A stretch of DNA of 64,000 nucleotides, from the NCBI RefSeq assembly GCF_000143845.1, contig NC_014363.1, positions 853,186-917,185 of the forward strand. The letters are read 5' to 3'. Under the pieces are notes generated by a model. The model saw nothing but the letters and a program-made list of their open reading frames with translations. It ran no database searches and was not told the origin of the DNA. The stretch is from Olsenella uli DSM 7084. GTDB taxonomy: Bacteria; Actinomycetota; Coriobacteriia; Coriobacteriales; Atopobiaceae. This document shows, piece by piece, positions 39,625-51,392 of the stretch (within the stretch, counting starts at the first letter, position 1; each line of letters starts with the position of its first letter). Both the position numbers and the translations under genes were made by a program.

Positions 39625-40442
39625 CTTCTGGCCTCGAGTCCCGCGAGCCCGCAGATGACGCGCCCGGCGATCATCTGGCCCATGATAGGTGGCATGTAGC
39701 TCATGGTGCCCAGGATGGAGGCACCCTCCCGCACGAAGCCGCCGTCGCCCAAGGCGGCTGCCTTGCCCTCGGGCTCGCACGGCGACTCGTCGGAGCAGAG
39801 GACCTCCAACCCATGGATGCCACGCTTGCGACACTCCTTGCGGATGATGCGCGCCAGCGGGTCGTTGGTGGTTTTCTCGATACGCGAGAAGCGCAGGCGG
39901 GTGGGGTCGAGCTTGTTGGCTCCTCCCATGCTGGCTACCTCGCGGATCCCCTCGTCCTGACACCACTGCGCAATGATGAGCTTCTGGCTCACGGTGTCGA
40001 TGGCATCCACCACGTAGTCCGGGCGGGGGAGGGCCGAGAGGGTCTCGGCCAGGTTCTCCTTCGAGAGGAACCGTTGGTGGAGGGTGAGGTGGCAGGAGGG
40101 GTTGATGTCGCTTACGATGCGGGCCATGACCTCGGTCTTCGGCTGGCCGATCGTGGAGTTGTAGGCAACGGCCTGCCGGTTGATGTTGCTTGGGGCTACC
40201 ACGTCGCGGTCCACGAGGACGAGCTCCCCCACGCCACCGCGCGCGAGGGCCTCGGCGCAGCTTGAGCCGACGCCGCCCAGGCCCAGCACCATGACGCGGG
40301 CCGCCTGCACGCGTGCCAGCGCCTCTGTGCCCATCACCAGGCGCAGGCGGTCGAGGGCGGTCTCTTCGGTGTCCCCCTGAGCGTGGTTTTGCGTGCCGTC
40401 GCTCCATATGCCGTCGCATGCGCCCTCGGCCTTGTAGTCCAT
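39621..40442 (-). CDS. tcdA: tRNA threonylcarbamoyladenosine dehydratase (ThiF/MoeB/E1-like)
   Basis: 273 residues of the E1-like adenylating family. The nucleotide fold is RVMVLGLGGVGSSCAEALARGGVGELVLVDRDVVAPSNINRQ (read in segments), followed by YVVDAIDTVSQK and LCSDESPCEP, as in TcdA/CsdL, which cyclises t6A37 in tRNAs. ATG 40442 is chosen because GGAGGAG lies 6 nt upstream. Residues about 1-25 are variable. The wider ThiF family also contains thiamine and molybdopterin enzymes, but the length and C-terminal motif favour TcdA. Confidence 0.82.
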   Translation of the reverse strand: MDYKAEGACDGIWSDGTQNHAQGDTEETALDRLRLVMGTEALARVQAARVMVLGLGGVGSSCAEALARGGVGELVLVDRDVVAPSNINRQAVAYNSTIGQPKTEVMARIVSDINPSCHLTLHQRFLSKENLAETLSALPRPDYVVDAIDTVSQKLIIAQWCQDEGIREVASMGGANKLDPTRLRFSRIEKTTNDPLARIIRKECRKRGIHGLEVLCSDESPCEPEGKAAALGDGGFVREGASILGTMSYMPPIMGQMIAGRVICGLAGLEARR

Positions 40443-40901
40443 GTGGTGCTCCTCCATGTGACGCGGTGCAAGCTGATGTGGTGCGAATGCGGTATCGGCA
40501 TTGTACGGCAGGGCAGGACGTGCCAATCCGAGCGATTTCGGGGACCTGCTTGGGCTTGGGAATCGGCGTCAGCCCGTGGGAAATCGACCGGCTTCTCGGG
40601 CATGTGCCCGAAAGAAGATCGGATGAAGGCCGTCGAGGCCTGCATCGCGCATGTGCGCACAAGGCTCCTGTCAGCAACCTAGAGACATGCCGTACCCCTA
40701 GTTGGTCGGTGTTCATTCACCGTTCGGGCGGCCCCTTCCCGTGCTAAGCTAATGAGTTATCTGCTCGCACACCAGGCGAGCCGTCCGTCTGCACCACCCG
40801 TGCGGGCGTTGTGCAACCCGTCCCTCCGGTCGTGCGCGCTCAAGACACGAGTGCCAACGCGTGCCGCAGGGCCCAACAGAAAGCGAACCACAGTGGAAGA
40901 G
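40443..40901. other. 459-bp divergent intergenic region between tcdA and valS
   Basis: No gene is supported here. It contains a candidate minus-strand promoter (40500-40526, listed separately). On the plus strand TGCTAAGCT (40742-40750) resembles an extended -10 with a poor -35. No T-box hallmark was recognised upstream of valS. Confidence 0.5.
40500..40526 (-). promoter_or_regulatory. Candidate tcdA promoter
   Basis: TTGGCA (40521-40526) and TACAAT (40500-40505) on the minus strand, with a short 15-nt spacer, 58 nt before the tcdA start. Confidence 0.4.
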
Positions 40902-43604
<2,703 letters not shown>

Positions 43605-43629
43605 GGAACCCGGTACGGTGGAGCCCGAC

Positions 43630-44301
43630 GTGCATGACATGGGGCCGTCGGCAAAGGACCGTAAGGCCACGTTGCGAGTGTGTCTGACGTCCCGTCGGGC
43701 TGCCGCCTCCGCTGAGAGACGCGCTGCGGCAGATGCGGCCATCGTGCAACGGGTAGTGCGTCTGCCCGAGTACGCGCGCTCATCTCTCCTGCTCACTTAT
43801 CTTGCCATGGGCGAGGAGGTGGAGACCCGCGGCCTGATTGGGCGCGCCTGGGCGGACGGTAAGGCCGTGGCGCTCCCGCGCTGCCTGCCGGGCAGACGTC
43901 TGGCATGGCAGCGCATCGAATCGCTTGATGGTCTCGTGCGAAGCCCCTTTGGTGTCGAGGAGCCGCCCGACGATCCGGGAGCCCTGGTCGACCTCGGGGC
44001 AGCCATGCCGGATGCATGGCCGCCAGACGCGCGGTCGTCAGGTGTGTGGCCGTCAGATGCGTCCGTGTCAGACGTATTGGCCATCGTACCGGGGCTTGCG
44101 TTTGACCGGCAGGGCTACAGGGTCGGCTACGGCGGAGGCTTCTATGACACGTTTCTCGCAGGCTTTGGTGGCAGCACGATTGGCCTGTGCCGTTCCGGCC
44201 TTCTGAGTGATGATCTGGGGTTGTTGGGCGCCCTTGAGCCCCACGACCTGCCGGTGCAGGTCGTGGTGACGGACACCGAGGCACTCAGGATGGATGCGTG
44301 A
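43630..44301 (+). CDS. 5-formyltetrahydrofolate cyclo-ligase
   Basis: Converts 5-formyl-THF to 5,10-methenyl-THF with ATP, returning stored folate to the one-carbon pool. About 223 residues. The N-terminal R/A-rich helix with KATLRVCLTSRR, the central TYLAMGEEVETRGLI and the C-terminal VPGLAFDRQGYRVGYGGGFYD are the family signatures. GTG 43630 has GGTGGAG 6 nt upstream; GTG 43618 is a second candidate. It begins 25 nt after valS. A proline/serine-rich insert (WPPDARSSGVWPSDAS) near residue 135 is unusual. Confidence 0.88.
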   Translation: MHDMGPSAKDRKATLRVCLTSRRAAASAERRAAADAAIVQRVVRLPEYARSSLLLTYLAMGEEVETRGLIGRAWADGKAVALPRCLPGRRLAWQRIESLDGLVRSPFGVEEPPDDPGALVDLGAAMPDAWPPDARSSGVWPSDASVSDVLAIVPGLAFDRQGYRVGYGGGFYDTFLAGFGGSTIGLCRSGLLSDDLGLLGALEPHDLPVQVVVTDTEALRMDA

Positions 44302-44343
44302 ATGGGAACCCGACGTCATGAGCAAGGATGATACGCGACGGGA

Positions 44344-44429
44344 TGTGCCACGGACGCGTGGACGGGAGTAGATTAACGGTGACCTCAACCTTAGCAACAT
44401 GAGGTGTGCCACGGACGCGTGGACGGGAG
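44344..44429. repeat. 25-nt direct repeat pair, 61 bp apart
   Basis: The 25 bases at 44344-44368 recur exactly at 44405-44429. Each copy contains CCACG-GACG-CGTGG, a 5-bp hairpin. Between them CCTCA/TGAGG could form another small stem. Confidence 0.85.
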
Positions 44430-44431
44430 GG

Positions 44432-44712
44432 GAATTTTTGTGAGCCGTTCCAGAGAGGCCACTCACAGAAGTTCACCACGTGTCCGGAATTTAGGCCTTG
44501 TTGGATGGCTGAGGAGGAATTGTGAGCGGTGCCAGCGCAACCACTCACAAAGATTCCCCTGGCATCCTCTGAATGCAAAAAAATGGATGGGAGAAGAACC
44601 TTTGTGAGTTGCGTTCACGACTCCGCTCACAGTAGCTCATCTCCCATCCCGAGAAGATAAAAAAGCGGACGTCACACGAACTTTTGTGAGTTGGCTGTCA
44701 CAGGCCATCGCC
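44432..44712. repeat. Array of GTGAG-N17-CTCAC hairpins with exact 82-bp period
   Basis: GTGAG begins at 44440, 44522, 44604 and 44686, each exactly 82 bp after the last. The first three are followed after exactly 17 nt by CTCAC; the fourth lacks its right arm. Arms extend: unit 1 pairs 13 bp (44432-44444 with 44462-44474, two G-U pairs), and unit 3 pairs about 18 of 23 bases (44586-44608 with 44626-44648). Loops and the 55-nt spacers differ between units. Confidence 0.8.
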
Positions 44713-44812
44713 ATCACAGGCCGCCGCCACGACTTGCCATCACGGGCTGTCATATGAAGGTCACCACGCCAGAAGCTGCCGTTCGCGGTGCTGCCGTTCG
44801 TGGGGGCGAGGC

Positions 44813-45733
44813 CTACTGCCCGAAGGACTGCTGCTCGGCCTGGACCAGGCGAGTGAGCACCAGGTTCACGGGCGTGGGGATGCCATGGCGCTTGCCACCC
44901 TCCACGATGGCGCCGTTGATTGCCTTGACCTCGGTCCGACCGCGATGCTCGATGTCCTGGAGCATGGAGCACTTGGTGACTGCAGCCGAGACGGTGACGT
45001 CAACCACATGCCGGTAGATGCCGTCGTAGTCAATGTCGATGCCCTCTGCGCGGGCGACGGCGGAGAACTCCTCCACGGCCAGGCGCTGAATCTCTCCCGC
45101 AGGCTCTATGGAGTGGGTCTCCCCATTCTTGAGGCGGGCAAGGGCTCCGATGGCATTGATGCCCACGTTGACGGCGAGCTTGGTCCACACCAGGGAGTTC
45201 ACGTCTTCGACGCAGTTGACGATGAAGCCGCCTGTGCGCAGGAGATCGGCCAGGCGATTGATGCGCTCCGTAATGCCGCCTGCGTACTCGCCGATGGAAA
45301 TTTCGCCCGTGGCCGTGCCACGCGTCTTGCCCGGCTCGTACATGGTGGCGCCGAAGGTGGTGGTGCCCACGCAGGTGCGCTCCTCGCCCACGACGGAGGA
45401 GATGGTCTCGTAGTTGCCCACTCCATTCTGCAAGGTGAGGACCGTCGTGTTGTCCCCGATGATCTTGAGGCAATCGCGTGCGGCGGTGACGTTGTCGTAG
45501 GACTTGACGGTGAACATGATGAGGTCGGGGTCGGGCACGTCCTCGATGCGGCTCGTGATGGGGACGTCCAGGACCTCTGTTTCGTCTCCGCGGGTCACGG
45601 AGAGGCCCCTCTCTTGGATGGCGCTTACCACCTCGGGACGGATCTCCACCAAGGTGACGTCCTGTCCACTCTTGTAGAGGATGGAGCTAAAGAGGGTGCC
45701 GATGGAACCGGCACCGACAACGGCGATCTTCAC
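44813..45733 (-). CDS. panE: 2-dehydropantoate 2-reductase
   Basis: Reduces ketopantoate to pantoate (pantothenate/CoA synthesis) with NADPH. 306 residues: the N-terminal Rossmann motif KIAVVGAGSIGTLFSSIL, FTVKSYD, LQNGVGN, TTTFGATMYEPG, and the C-terminal KLAVNVGINAIGAL with the catalytic Lys. GTG 45733 is taken as the start since the Rossmann strand begins there and AAAGG lies about 10 nt upstream. The family includes other ketoacid reductases, so the exact substrate is likely but unproven. Confidence 0.85.
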   Translation of the reverse strand: MKIAVVGAGSIGTLFSSILYKSGQDVTLVEIRPEVVSAIQERGLSVTRGDETEVLDVPITSRIEDVPDPDLIMFTVKSYDNVTAARDCLKIIGDNTTVLTLQNGVGNYETISSVVGEERTCVGTTTFGATMYEPGKTRGTATGEISIGEYAGGITERINRLADLLRTGGFIVNCVEDVNSLVWTKLAVNVGINAIGALARLKNGETHSIEPAGEIQRLAVEEFSAVARAEGIDIDYDGIYRHVVDVTVSAAVTKCSMLQDIEHRGRTEVKAINGAIVEGGKRHGIPTPVNLVLTRLVQAEQQSFGQ

Positions 45734-46070
45734 GGTACGCTGCCTTTCTGTCGAGGGAGACGGTCGAGGGCGATGGTAGCAAAGCACTCACCCGCCTCCT
45801 CCGGTCGCAGGCGGCTTTCTAACACGCCAGACATGTTGCATGCCTTTGGGGCGGTGAGGGATACGGGGCATGCGGAGCTGCGAGATGCCTCGCGTGCGCG
45901 CCTTCGCGCATGTCCCTGCGTGTCACCCGTTTGTTGCCGCCTTCGTACGCTTTATGGAATCGGGAGTACCCTGTGCGTCTTTGTGTGCACAATGGTCCGT
46001 GGTCAGTCGTCCCGTGAAATTCGGTAACCATTGGTGCCGCCAGGTGCCATAAAGCGAGGGAGAGCCCGCC
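45734..46070. other. 337-bp divergent intergenic region between panE and fhs
   Basis: No gene is supported. TTGTGTGCACAA (45982-45993 region) is a small inverted repeat with TTGTG/CACAA arms about 80 nt before fhs. No riboswitch was recognised. Confidence 0.45.
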
Positions 46071-47747
46071 ATGAACACCATGCATACGTCAGACATCGAG
46101 ATCGCCCAGGGAGCAACGATGCTTCCCATAGGCGAGGTCGCACGACGGGCGGGGCTCCCTGAGGGCATGCTCGAGCCGTATGGTCGCACCAAGGCGAAGG
46201 TTGACGTCCATTCGCTCGGAGACCTCCCCCAACGAGGCAAGCTGGTCCTGGTGACAGCCATCAACCCCACGCCCGCAGGCGAGGGCAAGACCACCACTTC
46301 GATTGGGCTGGCGGATGCCATGAATCGCCTGGGTCACCAAACCATGCTGGCCCTGCGCGAGCCGTCGCTGGGTCCCGTCTTCGGTGTCAAGGGTGGTGCT
46401 GCCGGTGGCGGCTACGCCCAGGTCGTTCCCATGGAGGACATCAACCTGCATTTCACGGGCGACTTCCACGCTATCGGGGCGGCGAACAACCTCTGTGCCG
46501 CCATGCTCGACAACCACATCAAGCAGGGCAACGCCTTGGGGATCGATCCTCGTCGCGTGACCTGGAGGCGCTGCGTGGACATGAACGACCGCCAGCTCAG
46601 GAACATCGTCGACGGACTGGGCGGTGCAGCCAACGGCATGCCTCGCGAGGATGGTTTCGACATCACCGTCGCCTCCGAGGTCATGGCCGTCTTCTGCTTG
46701 GCTACCGACCTCGCAGACCTCAAGGCCCGCCTGGGCCGCATGGTCGTGGCCTACACCTTCGATCGCAGGCCCGTCACCGTCCACGACATCCGCGCCGAGG
46801 GAGCCATGTGCGTACTTCTCAAGGACGCCATCAAGCCCAACCTGGTCCAGACGCTCGAGGGTAATCCCGCCTTTGTCCACGGTGGCCCGTTTGCGAACAT
46901 CGCCCACGGGTGCAACTCCGTTGAGGCGACTACTACAGCCCTCAAGCTTGCTGACTACGTCGTGACCGAGGCCGGCTTCGGTGCGGACCTCGGTGCCGAG
47001 AAGTTCCTGGACATCAAGTGTCGCGCTGCGGACCTCAGGCCCAGCGCCGTCGTCGTCGTCGCGACCGTCCGCGCCCTCAAGTTCAACGGCGACGTTCCCA
47101 AGGCACGACTGGGCGAGGAGAACCTCGGCGCCCTCGAGGCGGGCCTTCCCAACCTACTGCGTCACGTGGGCAACATCCGTGACGTCTGGGGGCTGCCCGT
47201 CGTCGTGGCCATCAACGCCTTCCCCACGGACACGGCAGCGGAGCTTGCCCTCGTGGAGCGCAGGTGCAGCGAGCTGGGTGTGAGCGTCGCCCTCTCCGAG
47301 GTCTGGGCCAAGGGAGGTGCCGGTGGCGAGGCTCTGGCCGAGGAGGTTGTGCGCCTGTGTGATGCGCCCAATGACTTCCGCTTCGCCTACGACGTGGACG
47401 ACACGATTGAGGCCAAGCTCGATGCCATCGCAACGAAGGTCTACCATGCCGACGGCGTCGATCTCACGCCAGCCGCACGCAGGCAGCTTGACCAACTCGA
47501 GGGACAGGGCTTTGGCAACCTGCCCATCTGCGTCGCCAAGACCCAGTACTCTTTCACGGACGACCAGTCTAAGCTCGGCGCACCCGAGGGTTTCCGCATC
47601 ACGGTCCGTAACCTCAAGGTGTCAGCGGGTGCCGGCTTCGTCGTCGCGCTCACGGGCGACATCATGACCATGCCAGGACTGCCGAAGGTCCCTGCGGCGG
47701 AAGAAATCGACGTCATGGAGGACGGCAGGATCGTCGGGCTGTTCTAG
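46071..47747 (+). CDS. fhs: Formate-tetrahydrofolate ligase
   Basis: ATP-dependent formation of 10-formyl-THF from formate and THF. 558 residues, the usual length. The P-loop-like [46 protein letters not shown] and [11 protein letters not shown] are diagnostic. GGGAGAG precedes the ATG. First gene of fhs-fchA-folD-folC, which together interconvert formate and methylene-THF. In a fermenter this may run in either direction, to supply purine and thymidylate carbon or to recover ATP. Confidence 0.96.
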   Translation: MNTMHTSDIEIAQGATMLPIGEVARRAGLPEGMLEPYGRTKAKVDVHSLGDLPQRGKLVLVTAINPTPAGEGKTTTSIGLADAMNRLGHQTMLALREPSLGPVFGVKGGAAGGGYAQVVPMEDINLHFTGDFHAIGAANNLCAAMLDNHIKQGNALGIDPRRVTWRRCVDMNDRQLRNIVDGLGGAANGMPREDGFDITVASEVMAVFCLATDLADLKARLGRMVVAYTFDRRPVTVHDIRAEGAMCVLLKDAIKPNLVQTLEGNPAFVHGGPFANIAHGCNSVEATTTALKLADYVVTEAGFGADLGAEKFLDIKCRAADLRPSAVVVVATVRALKFNGDVPKARLGEENLGALEAGLPNLLRHVGNIRDVWGLPVVVAINAFPTDTAAELALVERRCSELGVSVALSEVWAKGGAGGEALAEEVVRLCDAPNDFRFAYDVDDTIEAKLDAIATKVYHADGVDLTPAARRQLDQLEGQGFGNLPICVAKTQYSFTDDQSKLGAPEGFRITVRNLKVSAGAGFVVALTGDIMTMPGLPKVPAAEEIDVMEDGRIVGLF

Positions 47748-47778
47748 CCCGCGCATTCCAGCCTGCAGGAGGTATTGC

Positions 47779-48417
47779 ATGGTCAACGACTATGAGCTCG
47801 TCGACTTCCTCGACGCGCTCGCATCCCGGAACTCGACTCCCAGCGGGGGTGGCGCCACGGCCGTCGTGGGCTCCATGGCCGTGTCCTTAGGCGAGATGGT
47901 GGCAAACCTGACCGTCGGCAAGGCCTGCTATGCGGACGTCCAAGGGCGCATAGCGACCATCGTCGTGCGCGCCGAACAGGTGCGTTCCCGCCTCATACAG
48001 CTGATGGACGAGGACGAGTGTGCCCTCGCGCCTCTGCTTGCCGCTTATGCGCTCCCGCATGGCACTGCATCCGAGGCTGACGAGCGCACCCTTCGCATGG
48101 AGGAGGCCCTGCGCGGGGCCTGTGGTCCTCCGATTGGGGTCATCGAGGCGATCCATGAGGCCCTTTCGCTCTTCGATGAGCTTGCATGCATAGGCTCCCG
48201 CATCGCGCTCTCTGACGTCGGGGTCGCTGCATCCTTCGCCACTGCCGCACTCAGGGGTGCGAGCCTGAACGTCCTCGTCAACACGAGCATGATGGCGGAC
48301 CGCACTTACGCTGAGCGCCTCAACGCTCGCACGAGGGAGCTGGTTTCTGATGGCTGCGAGCGTGCGGAACGCATCTTTCTCGACGTGGAGGGGGAGATGA
48401 CATGTCCCAGGAGCTGA
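47779..48417 (+). CDS. fchA: Methenyltetrahydrofolate cyclohydrolase FchA (formiminotransferase-cyclodeaminase-like)
   Basis: 212 residues of the cyclodeaminase/cyclohydrolase fold. The start LVDFLDALASRNSTPSGGGATAVVGSMAVSLGEMVANLT (read in segments) is the family signature, and SDVGVAASFATAALRGASLNVLVN comes near the end. It hydrolyses 5,10-methenyl-THF to 10-formyl-THF. The position between fhs and folD argues for the cyclohydrolase role over histidine degradation. GGAGG precedes the ATG. It overlaps folD by 16 nt. Confidence 0.9.
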   Translation: MVNDYELVDFLDALASRNSTPSGGGATAVVGSMAVSLGEMVANLTVGKACYADVQGRIATIVVRAEQVRSRLIQLMDEDECALAPLLAAYALPHGTASEADERTLRMEEALRGACGPPIGVIEAIHEALSLFDELACIGSRIALSDVGVAASFATAALRGASLNVLVNTSMMADRTYAERLNARTRELVSDGCERAERIFLDVEGEMTCPRS

Positions 48418-49256
48418 CGGGGGCGCCCGTGGCTCAGGCCGTCATGGAAGGCCTCCGGCCTCGCATCGCGGCACTTGCCCGGGATGGCGTGTCTCCCAAG
48501 CTCGCGATTGTGCGGGTGGGCGAGCGCTCCGGCGACCTCTCCTACGAGCGTGGCGCCTGCAAGCGCTGCTCCTCCCTGGGCATTGAGGTCGAGAAGATCG
48601 TCCTGCCAGGCGACACACCGCAGATCCAGTTGGAGCATGCTATCGAGTGCGTGAGCGGGGACGGGTCCGTCCACGGCTGCCTCCTCCTTCGCCCGCTTCC
48701 CCGGACGCTGGATGAGCGGCGGGTCGCCTTCTTGCTTTCCGTCGAGAAGGACGTGGACTGCCTGACGGACGGCTCTCTCGCCGGCGTGTTCGCTGGGCGC
48801 CCCACGGGCTTTCCCCCCTGCACCGCCGAGGCCGTCGTGCTCATGCTTGAGCATTATGGCTGTGGGCTGCGCGGTGCGGACGTCGTGGTCGTAGGGCGTT
48901 CCCTGGTGATCGGCAGACCAGTCGCCATGATGCTGCAGGCCAGGAACGCCACCGTGACCATGTGCCACACCAAGACACACGGCCTTGCCGAGAAGTGCCG
49001 CGCGGCGGACGTCCTTGTCGTCGCGGCGGGTCACGCCCGTGTCGTGGGGGCTGACTTCGTCCGCGACGGCCAGACGGTCATTGACGTCGGCATCAACCGG
49101 GATGAGGTGACAGGTAAGCTATGTGGCGATGTGGACTACGACACCGTGGCACCGATCGTCTCGGCCATTTCGCCCGTCCCGCGCGGAGTGGGCTCCGTCA
49201 CCACGGCCGTCCTTGCCAAGCACGTCATCGAGGCGGCCGAACGCTCCTGCACATGA
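48402..49256 (+). CDS. folD: Methylenetetrahydrofolate dehydrogenase (FolD family)
   Basis: Oxidises 5,10-methylene-THF with NAD(P), and in bifunctional forms also hydrolyses the methenyl product. 284 residues: the catalytic Lys region SYERGACKRCSSLGI, a KDVDCLTDGSLAGVFAG segment, the Rossmann part VVVVGRSLVIGRPVAMML, and PVPRGVGSVTTAVLAKH. Because fchA supplies the cyclohydrolase step, this protein may be used mainly as the dehydrogenase; this is inferred from context. It starts inside the 3' end of fchA with GGGGGAG upstream. Confidence 0.92.
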   Translation: MSQELTGAPVAQAVMEGLRPRIAALARDGVSPKLAIVRVGERSGDLSYERGACKRCSSLGIEVEKIVLPGDTPQIQLEHAIECVSGDGSVHGCLLLRPLPRTLDERRVAFLLSVEKDVDCLTDGSLAGVFAGRPTGFPPCTAEAVVLMLEHYGCGLRGADVVVVGRSLVIGRPVAMMLQARNATVTMCHTKTHGLAEKCRAADVLVVAAGHARVVGADFVRDGQTVIDVGINRDEVTGKLCGDVDYDTVAPIVSAISPVPRGVGSVTTAVLAKHVIEAAERSCT

Positions 49257-49364
49257 GGGGGCATGTCGCCTTGGGGACTGCGCGTCACGCACCGGCGCCA
49301 GACCGTGCCGTCACCTACTGCGTTGTCAAATGCTGCCAAAGCGTGTAAGGGGTTCCACTCAGCC

Positions 49365-50780
49365 ATGTATACCGTACCGTTTGACGTGCCTACGCTCGAC
49401 TACGCGGGCGCCTTGGACAAGCTCAGGTCCACGCTCAGGTTCGGCATCCAGCCCATGCTCGAGAGCGTCGAGGACATGCTCTCTGAGCTGGGCGATCCTG
49501 ACCTCGCGTTCGAGAGCGTCCAGATCGCCGGCACCAACGGCAAAACCTCGACCTCCCGCTATGCCCAGGCCATCCTCATGGGCGAGGGAAGGCGTACGGG
49601 GCTCTACACCTCGCCCGAGCTGGTGAGCTACACCGAGCGCATGGAGATCATGGGACGGCCCGTGGACGAGGGGGCCTTCGCCCACGGCATCTCCGCGGCC
49701 GTCGAGGCGGGCCGCCGCATGAACCAGAGGCGCACGTCAGCGGGGGAGCGTCCCTACGACATCACGGAGTTCGACCTGCTGACGGTGGCTGCCTGCGTGG
49801 TCTTTGCCGAGGCCTCTCTCGACGTCGTCGTGCTGGAGTGCGGCATGGGCGGGCGCTGGGATGCCACGAGTGCCGTCAAGTCCGTCCGTGCCGTGGCCGT
49901 CACGGGTGTGGGCCTTGATCACACGCGCATCCTGGGCGACACCCTCGAGAAGATCGCCGTCGAGAAGGCGGCCATCATCAGGCGGGGACGTGGTTGCGTG
50001 CTGGGCGTCGGCACGGCGACACCCGACAGCGTCGAGGATGTGTTCCTGACCCGCTGCGCCGAGGAGGGCGTCGAACCCGTGCTTGTGAGGCCCGTTGACC
50101 CAAAGGATGCCGAGGGCGAGATGCATCCCGGCGTGCCGCGCGACCACGCGGGGCTCCCGCATGCCTTCTACCGGATCATCCGCCGTCCCAAGCGCCTGGG
50201 CTTTCCCATGGAACTCTCCGTTGCCTACGAGGGCGAGCGCTACCTTGAGCTCGCGGCCCTGAAGCCAACCTACCAGGCCGCAAACGTCGCCTGCGCCATC
50301 GCCCTGGTCCGCAGCTACCTGGGGAACTCGGTGGGGGTGCTTGGCCGAGAGGCCCTGTACGACGCTGTCGTCACTTGCCCTACGCCCGGTCGCTTCCAAC
50401 TGCTGCGGGCGGACCCGCCCCTGCTCATCGACGCCTGCCACAACCCCCAGTCGGTCCAGGCCTTCCTCGCGGCGGTGCGGCAGATAGAGCCCGACGTGCC
50501 CGCCCGTCCGACGCTGCTCTGCGCCGTGCTGGCCGACAAGGACGTGGAAGGCATCGTGGGGTTGCTCGCCTCCGAGTTCCCCCGCGTCGCGCTCACGCAG
50601 ACCTCCTCGCCGCGCGCTCTCCCGCACGATGAGCTGGCCCGTCGCTTCTCGGATGCGGGGGCCGCGGTCTGTGGAGGCTATCCCACGGTGGCCGAGGCGC
50701 TTGCCGCCCTTTGTGGAGATTCGCTCGTCGCCTGTGGGTCCATCACGCTGGCGGGTGAGGTTGCGGCCCTCGTGCGCTAG
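49365..50780 (+). CDS. folC: Folylpolyglutamate synthase / dihydrofolate synthase
   Basis: A Mur-ligase-fold enzyme that adds glutamates to folates (and may join glutamate to dihydropteroate). 471 residues with the P-loop IAGTNGKTSTSRYAQAIL, the ELVSYTERMEI folate segment, VLECGMGGRWDATSAV and DACHNPQSVQAFL. ATG 49365 is chosen because homologues start here; AAGGGG lies about 12 nt upstream. The frame is open to 49263, near the folD end. It retains the cluster's cofactors in the cell. Confidence 0.92.
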   Translation: MYTVPFDVPTLDYAGALDKLRSTLRFGIQPMLESVEDMLSELGDPDLAFESVQIAGTNGKTSTSRYAQAILMGEGRRTGLYTSPELVSYTERMEIMGRPVDEGAFAHGISAAVEAGRRMNQRRTSAGERPYDITEFDLLTVAACVVFAEASLDVVVLECGMGGRWDATSAVKSVRAVAVTGVGLDHTRILGDTLEKIAVEKAAIIRRGRGCVLGVGTATPDSVEDVFLTRCAEEGVEPVLVRPVDPKDAEGEMHPGVPRDHAGLPHAFYRIIRRPKRLGFPMELSVAYEGERYLELAALKPTYQAANVACAIALVRSYLGNSVGVLGREALYDAVVTCPTPGRFQLLRADPPLLIDACHNPQSVQAFLAAVRQIEPDVPARPTLLCAVLADKDVEGIVGLLASEFPRVALTQTSSPRALPHDELARRFSDAGAAVCGGYPTVAEALAALCGDSLVACGSITLAGEVAALVR

Positions 50781-50784
50781 GTTC

Positions 50785-50793
50785 TGGTACAAT
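50785..50793 (+). promoter_or_regulatory. Extended -10 promoter candidate for the zinc-ribbon gene
   Basis: TGGTACAAT matches an extended -10 (TGN plus TACAAT), 84 nt before the next gene. No good -35 is present. Confidence 0.4.
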
Positions 50794-50876
50794 CGCCAGA
50801 GCGTTGACTAGGATTGGAGAGGGTGCGGCATGCACGGGGCCGTACCGCTCAATGACTGCAAAGGAGCGAAAGCTCG

Positions 50877-51308
50877 ATGTCTGACCTTCTTGACCAGCTC
50901 ATCACGCCCGAGGTCCGTATGGTGCTCTACCTGATGGTCGCCTGCGTCGTGATGCTCTACATCCTGTCGATCGTCTACGTCATCCGTGATGCCCAGCGCC
51001 GTGGCGCAGAGCCCTGGTGGCTCTGGGCGGTCATCTCGGTCATCCCCATCGTGGGCCTGCTCGCCTACGTCATCCTGCGTCCCAGCTCCTACCTGGTGGA
51101 CCGCGAGGAGCAGGACCTCGACATCGCCCTGCGCGAGCATCAGCTCTCGCACTATGGCATCTGCCCCAAGTGCGGTGCCCCCATCGACCGCGACTTCGTG
51201 GTGTGCCCCATCTGCAACACGCAGGTCAGGAACGTCTGCCCCACCTGCCATCGTCCGCTCAACGCGGACTGGAAGGTCTGCCCCTATTGTCGTACGCGCA
51301 TCCAGTAG
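50877..51308 (+). CDS. Small membrane protein with double zinc ribbon (PLDc_N-like)
   Basis: 143 residues. Two hydrophobic segments (about 14-37 and 48-66) are linked by VIRDAQRRGAEPWWLWAVI, which resembles the PLDc_N two-helix module. The C-terminal half carries three CxxC-type pairs (CPKCGAP, CPICNTQ, CPTCHRP) plus CPYC, i.e. a double zinc ribbon on the cytoplasmic side. The function is unknown. A small GAGC-GAAA-GCTC hairpin sits between the AAAGGAG site and the ATG and may affect initiation. A terminator follows the gene. Confidence 0.75.
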   Translation: MSDLLDQLITPEVRMVLYLMVACVVMLYILSIVYVIRDAQRRGAEPWWLWAVISVIPIVGLLAYVILRPSSYLVDREEQDLDIALREHQLSHYGICPKCGAPIDRDFVVCPICNTQVRNVCPTCHRPLNADWKVCPYCRTRIQ

Positions 51309-51349
51309 TGACGATCACGGCAGTAGCCCCGTTCGTCTCCTGAGCCCGT

Positions 51350-51374
51350 CGGCCCGCTGCCGGCGGGCCTTTTC
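51350..51374 (+). terminator. Intrinsic terminator after the zinc-ribbon gene
   Basis: GGCCCGC / GCGGGCC (7 bp, 5-nt loop) followed by TTTTC, 42 nt after the stop and 19 nt before the next gene. Confidence 0.75.
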
Positions 51375-51392
51375 ATATGAGAGGAGCGACAC

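Larger units (their letters stand above)
44302..44812. other. 511-bp repeat-filled gap between convergent genes
   Basis: No coding sequence is credible here. The stretch holds a 25-nt direct repeat pair and a regular array of GTGAG/CTCAC hairpins, listed separately. The last 120 nt contain short CATCACAGGCC/CATCACGGGC repeats. Confidence 0.75.

Noticed and set aside
40717-40901. T-box leader before valS
   Set aside because: GTGCCAACGCGTGCCGC superficially recalls GTGGNACCGCG, but the TGGN core is absent and no terminator or antiterminator pair was found.
44432-44712. Possible CRISPR array
   Set aside because: Only four units, with no constant repeat sequence beyond 5-nt arms, 55-nt spacers and no cas genes in the window. 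The periodicity is real but not CRISPR-like.
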